A stretch of 9,203 bases of DNA. It comes from Planctomycetaceae bacterium. GTDB lineage: Bacteria > Planctomycetota > Planctomycetia > Pirellulales > Thermoguttaceae. Below are positions 7,376-9,203 of this stretch, one piece after another. Position 1 is the first letter of the stretch, and each line of letters starts with the position of its first letter. Below the pieces are notes generated by a model. The model had not been told where the DNA came from. It saw nothing but the letters and a program-made list of their open reading frames with translations, and did not search any database. A program made the position numbers and the translations under genes. The DNA is taken from NCBI GenBank assembly GCA_031267635.1, contig JAIRYX010000266.1, positions 1-9,203 on the forward strand, read 5' to 3'.

Positions 7376-8230
7376 CTAAACAAGATTCTCATAACTTGAC
7401 ACGACATTCACAATCGCTTCCATCGTTGCTTGGGACGCTTCGACTGTCGGCGGAAAACCGCATTCCGCCAGCGTTTGCGACGTGATCGGACTGATACTGA
7501 CCAATTTCGCCTTGCGAAGCTCGCCGCCGAACATTCGGACAAGCGCCTTCGCAATCGCGGAGCTGGTGACGGTAATCCAATCCATTTTACCAGATTGAAG
7601 TAAACTTGCAATTTCCGGCGAAGCGGCTTTCACATCAACGCTGCGGTAGGTGGAAATCTGTTCCACGAACGCTCCCAACCGACGTAATTCCTTGAGCAAA
7701 ATATCACGTCCTCTGTCTCCGCGAATCAGCAGAATACGCTTCCCTGTCACATCTTTTTCCGCCAATAATGCGAGAACGCCTTCCGCGCGAAAATCGGTTG
7801 CGGGAAGCCAAATCTCTTGAGCATGATAATGCCGCAATGTCTCCGCCGTTCCGGAACCGACCGCAACAATTTGCGGCGTCATGTTTGGGAATATTTGTTT
7901 TTGCGTCATGTTGTGCGGCGGCAAAACGGAAGAGACGCACGACGCGAGCAATGCTTGCCGCGAAGCCGCCGAGAAACAAAGGCGTTCTCCAAAGGACGAA
8001 ACGCCGTTGGAACTGGAAAAGATGAGAAAATCATAATCGTTAATCGAGGCAATTGCCCGATCTGCCGCCGTCCAGTTATCGGGCGGAAGAATTTCGATGG
8101 TCGGTTGCAGAAAGAGATTTGCTCCCGCCGCTTCAAACAAGTTGCGCAACTGTTCCGTCTGATGACGCGGGCGTGTCAGCAAAATATTTTTCCCTTCGAG
8201 CGGACGAGACAAAGAACCGAATGGCGGCAT
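7376..8230 (-). CDS. hemD: Uroporphyrinogen-III synthase
   Basis: HemD closes and inverts ring D of hydroxymethylbilane to make uroporphyrinogen III, the common precursor of haem, sirohaem and cobamides; it acts in the cytoplasm. The 284-residue product has the two-lobed HemD plan: 'LEGKNILLTRPRHQTEQL' at 11-28, 'FLIFSSSNGVSSF' at 68-80, 'IVAVGSGTAETL' at 121-132, 'GKRILLIRGDRGRDILL' at 163-179, 'WITVTSSAIAKAL' at 218-230, 'LVSISPITSQTLAECG' at 243-258 and 'ATMEAIVNVV' near the end. Sequence conservation in this family is low, but the order of these blocks is diagnostic. A segment at about 85-118 seems longer than usual. The ATG at 8230 lacks a Shine-Dalgarno sequence but lies just before the conserved start of the domain. 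The stop is TAG. It heads a probable operon with the DUF1573 gene. Confidence 0.92.
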   Translation of the reverse strand: MPPFGSLSRPLEGKNILLTRPRHQTEQLRNLFEAAGANLFLQPTIEILPPDNWTAADRAIASINDYDFLIFSSSNGVSSFGERLCFSAASRQALLASCVSSVLPPHNMTQKQIFPNMTPQIVAVGSGTAETLRHYHAQEIWLPATDFRAEGVLALLAEKDVTGKRILLIRGDRGRDILLKELRRLGAFVEQISTYRSVDVKAASPEIASLLQSGKMDWITVTSSAIAKALVRMFGGELRKAKLVSISPITSQTLAECGFPPTVEASQATMEAIVNVVSSYENLV

Positions 8231-8407
8231 AAGATTTGTTCAAAATGAATTTGCGGCGTTAGTATTGTAAAAGATGTACGAAATTATACGAAAGCCGCGA
8301 GTTTTTGCAATATTTTTCTGATTATTTCGTTTTTGGGGAACAATATTTGGCAACGCAATAGACAACGGCGGCGTCAGTTACCCGCTTGCCGTGCGGATTG
8401 AGCGACT
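8231..8407. other. Gap between hemD and the repeat locus
   Basis: Apart from the hemD promoter this gap holds the end of the minus-strand repeat frame (TAA at 8380-8378). I see no strong terminator between that stop and the promoter, and no plausible additional gene. Confidence 0.5.
8283..8310 (-). promoter_or_regulatory. Sigma70-type promoter of hemD
   Basis: Read on the minus strand, TTGCAA (8310-8305, four of six matches to the -35 consensus) is followed after 16 bases by TATAAT (8288-8283), a perfect -10 box. Transcription would start near 8276 and give a 5' leader of about 45 bases before the hemD ATG at 8230. The position, strand and perfect -10 make this the best promoter in the window. 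It also means hemD need not depend on transcription from the repeat locus upstream. Confidence 0.65.
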
Positions 8408-8722
8408 CTCTTTTTCAGGACGGCGAATCTCTTTTGCGGAACGGCGACTCTCTTTTGCGAGGCGGCTGATCTCTTTGGTGGAACGGCTGATCTCTTTGGT
8501 GGAACGGCTGATCTCTTTTTCGGAATGACTGATCTCTTTTTCGGAACGGCATATCTCTTTGGTGGAACGGCATATCTCTTTTGCGGAACGGCTGATCTCT
8601 TTTTCGGGATGACTGATCTCTTTAGCGGGACGGCATATCTCTTTTTCGGGGCGACGTATCTCTTTTGCGGAACGGCGACTCTCTTTTGCGGAACGGCATA
8701 TCTCTTTTGCGGAACGGCGGAA
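8408..8722 (-). repeat. Tandem array of fifteen 21-bp units
   Basis: Units of exactly 21 bp start at 8408, 8429, 8450 and so on to 8702, with no spacers and no indels. On the plus strand the common form is CTCTTTTGCGGAACGGCATA plus T. The first six bases (CTCTTT) are the same in all fifteen units, while positions 7-9, 12-13, 16 and 18-20 vary. Units 4 and 5 are identical, and units 6 and 10 share a distinctive GATGACTGAT-like end (AATGACTGAT or GGATGACTGAT), which hints at duplication of an 84-bp block. Because 21 is divisible by three and most units lack stops, several frames are open. The minus-strand frame reading as 'KEISRSA' repeats has its third codon positions at the most variable sites. 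Confidence 0.93.
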
Positions 8723-8893
8723 TTGTTGCGGGCTTTCAAGGAGATTGCGTCTATTCCCAAAACGCCGTCCGCAACGTCGCGTTATTCATCACCTACGCGG
8801 TAAAGTTTCCGCTCCGAGCGGGACGGAAATTCTGTAGAAAGCGGCGAATCTCTCGCGAAGCGGGACTATCTGAATCTTCTCCAAATACATAAT

Positions 8894-9127
8894 CTTTTCG
8901 AGCGTCTAAATTTCCAACCTCTCCGAGTAGCTAATCTTTCCGAGCGTCTGAATTTCCAACCTCTCCGAGTAGCTAATCTTTCCGAGCGTCTAAATTTCCA
9001 ACTTCTCCGAGTAGCTCATCTTTCCGAGCGTCTGGATTTCCAACCTCTCCGAGTCGCTCATCTTTCCGAGCGTCTGAATTTCCAACCTCTCCGAGTAGCT
9101 CATCTTTCCGAGCGTCTGGATTTCCGA
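8894..9127 (-). repeat. Tandem array of 42-bp units
   Basis: Five full units start at 8894, 8936, 8978, 9020 and 9062, and a partial unit at 9104 stops at about 9127. All are 42 bp with few differences, more alike than the 21-bp units. Each unit contains CCGAG twice, 25 and 17 bases apart, so an older internal duplication is likely. On the minus strand the unit encodes the 14-residue repeat 'SYSERLEIQTLGKM'. The units at 8894 and 8978 have CTA on the plus strand (TAG on the minus) where the others have CTG (CAG). A degenerate unit seems to continue down to about 8847, where aatct motifs recur at 8847, 8873 and 8891. Confidence 0.9.
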
Positions 9128-9130
9128 CAT
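8990..9130 (-). CDS. Possible 46-residue repeat peptide
   Basis: If the first TAG is honoured, the minus-strand ATG at 9130 gives a 46-residue protein made of one partial and about three near-identical 14-residue units: MSEIQTLGK, then 'MSYSERLEIQTLGK', 'MSDSERLEIQTLGK' and MSYSEKLEI. It has no signal peptide or membrane segment and would form a short charged helix. AAGGAG lies upstream, but only two bases from the ATG, which is closer than usual. This may be the surviving 5' end of the longer interrupted gene. Differences between units are mostly conservative (Y/D, R/K, ATC/ATT), which is compatible with coding but based on few changes. Confidence 0.3.
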   Translation of the reverse strand: MSEIQTLGKMSYSERLEIQTLGKMSDSERLEIQTLGKMSYSEKLEI

Positions 9131-9132
9131 AA

Positions 9133-9138
9133 CTCCTT
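9133..9138 (-). promoter_or_regulatory. Shine-Dalgarno sequence before the repeat ORF
   Basis: On the minus strand AAGGAG (9138-9133) precedes the ATG at 9130-9128 after two bases, in the context TTAAGGAGTTATG. It matters because it selects the strand and frame of the repeat locus. The spacing is shorter than the usual five to nine bases, which lowers confidence. Upstream the sequence is AT-rich (TTATATATT), without a clear -35/-10 pair. Confidence 0.4.
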
Positions 9139-9171
9139 AATATATAACGACTAACGTAAAACTTCCACGAA

Positions 9172-9189
9172 CGCTCGCGAGCGGCTCGC
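9172..9189. repeat. Nested GC-rich palindromes upstream of the repeat ORF
   Basis: CGCTCGCGAGCG (9172-9183) is a perfect 12-bp palindrome, and GCGAG-cgg-CTCGC... overlaps it as a second inverted repeat: GCGAG (9177-9181) with CTCGC (9185-9189), three bases apart. It lies about 45 bases upstream of the minus-strand ATG at 9130 and near the window edge. It could be an operator, part of a terminator of a gene outside the window, or a fragment of a dispersed repeat. Confidence 0.4.
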
Positions 9190-9203
9190 TACTCTTTATG
9201 AGC

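Larger units (their letters stand above)
8378..9130 (-). pseudogene. Interrupted heptad-repeat protein gene spanning both arrays
   Basis: One minus-strand frame runs from an ATG (9130-9128) to a TAA (8380-8378) through both arrays. The first part reads MSEIQTLGK and then 14-residue copies such as 'MSYSERLEIQTLGK'. A diverged copy, 'YLEKIQIVPLRERF', keeps the frame past the second stop. After a unique stretch the 21-bp array reads in the same frame as 'KEICRSAKEISHPE'-type heptads, rich in K, E, R and S with Ile at every seventh position, as in a charged helix. Interruptions are TAG at 8992-8990 and 8908-8906, both in place of CAG, and TGA TGA at 8791-8786. In the 21-bp array the variable sites fall mainly on third codon positions (five of seven, against three and four for the others). 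panC and hemD end with TAG, so TAG acts as stop here. I infer a decaying gene; no known family is recognised, and non-coding repeats remain possible. Confidence 0.4.

Noticed and set aside
8374..8760. Minus-strand open frame with a TTG start, reading as AVPQKRY heptapeptide repeats
   Set aside because: It lacks a Shine-Dalgarno sequence and an ATG. In this frame the variable sites of the 21-bp units fall mostly on second codon positions, unlike coding sequence. The frame is open because a 21-bp unit without stops stays open.
8525..8803. Plus-strand open frame through the 21-bp array (LFCGTAY repeats)
   Set aside because: It is a by-product of the 21-bp period. It starts inside the array without a ribosome binding site, and third codon positions are not the most variable.
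8408..9127. CRISPR array
   Set aside because: The repeats are directly adjacent, without unique spacers of constant length, and there are no cas genes in the window.
8378..9130. TAG read as glutamine (altered genetic code)
   Set aside because: panC and hemD both end with TAG at the expected end of the protein, and the same frame also has tandem TGA, so decay is simpler.

Overview
The window carries five well-supported protein genes plus a repeat-rich end. The mix of proteins suggests a member of the Planctomycetota or a close relative in the PVC group: a lipoprotein-type TolC protein with a long Q/N/T-rich tail, an exported TPR protein with the 'NNLAWVLATSPDD' signature, and a membrane-anchored DUF1573 protein next to hemD. 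This is inference from protein style; there is no rRNA or other marker in the window. Shine-Dalgarno signals are uneven: clear before the TPR gene and panC, absent before hemD and the DUF1573 gene.

Layout. Positions 1-498 hold no convincing gene, only an AT-rich upstream region and a leader with several short inverted repeats. A TolC-family outer-membrane gene (499-2802, +) follows and ends at a strong intrinsic terminator (2826-2860). An AT-rich gap leads to a secreted TPR protein (3124-4986, +). A 151-bp spacer with an imperfect inverted repeat and a 9-bp periodic tract separates it from panC (5138-6055, +), the pantothenate synthetase of coenzyme A synthesis. On the minus strand, converging on panC, lies a likely two-gene operon: hemD (8230-7376, tetrapyrrole synthesis) and then a DUF1573 protein (7364-6105), 11 nt apart. 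A near-consensus sigma70-type promoter sits upstream of hemD.

The unusual part is 8378-9138. It holds two tandem arrays: fifteen contiguous 21-bp units (8408-8722) and about five and a half 42-bp units (8894-9127). Both periods are multiples of seven codons. On the minus strand a single reading frame begins at an ATG (9130-9128) preceded by AAGGAG and runs through both arrays to a TAA at 8378. It reads as 14-residue repeats around 'SERLEIQTLGKM' and then 7-residue repeats around 'KEISRSA'. Two TAG codons, each where other copies have CAG, and a tandem TGA TGA interrupt it. In the 21-bp array this frame puts the most variable sites at third codon positions. The best reading is a decaying or variable repeat-protein gene, or a 46-residue remnant followed by non-coding repeats.

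The five genes look like ordinary housekeeping and envelope functions and do not form one pathway. I do not see a complete new multi-gene system here; the repeat locus is the part most worth following up.
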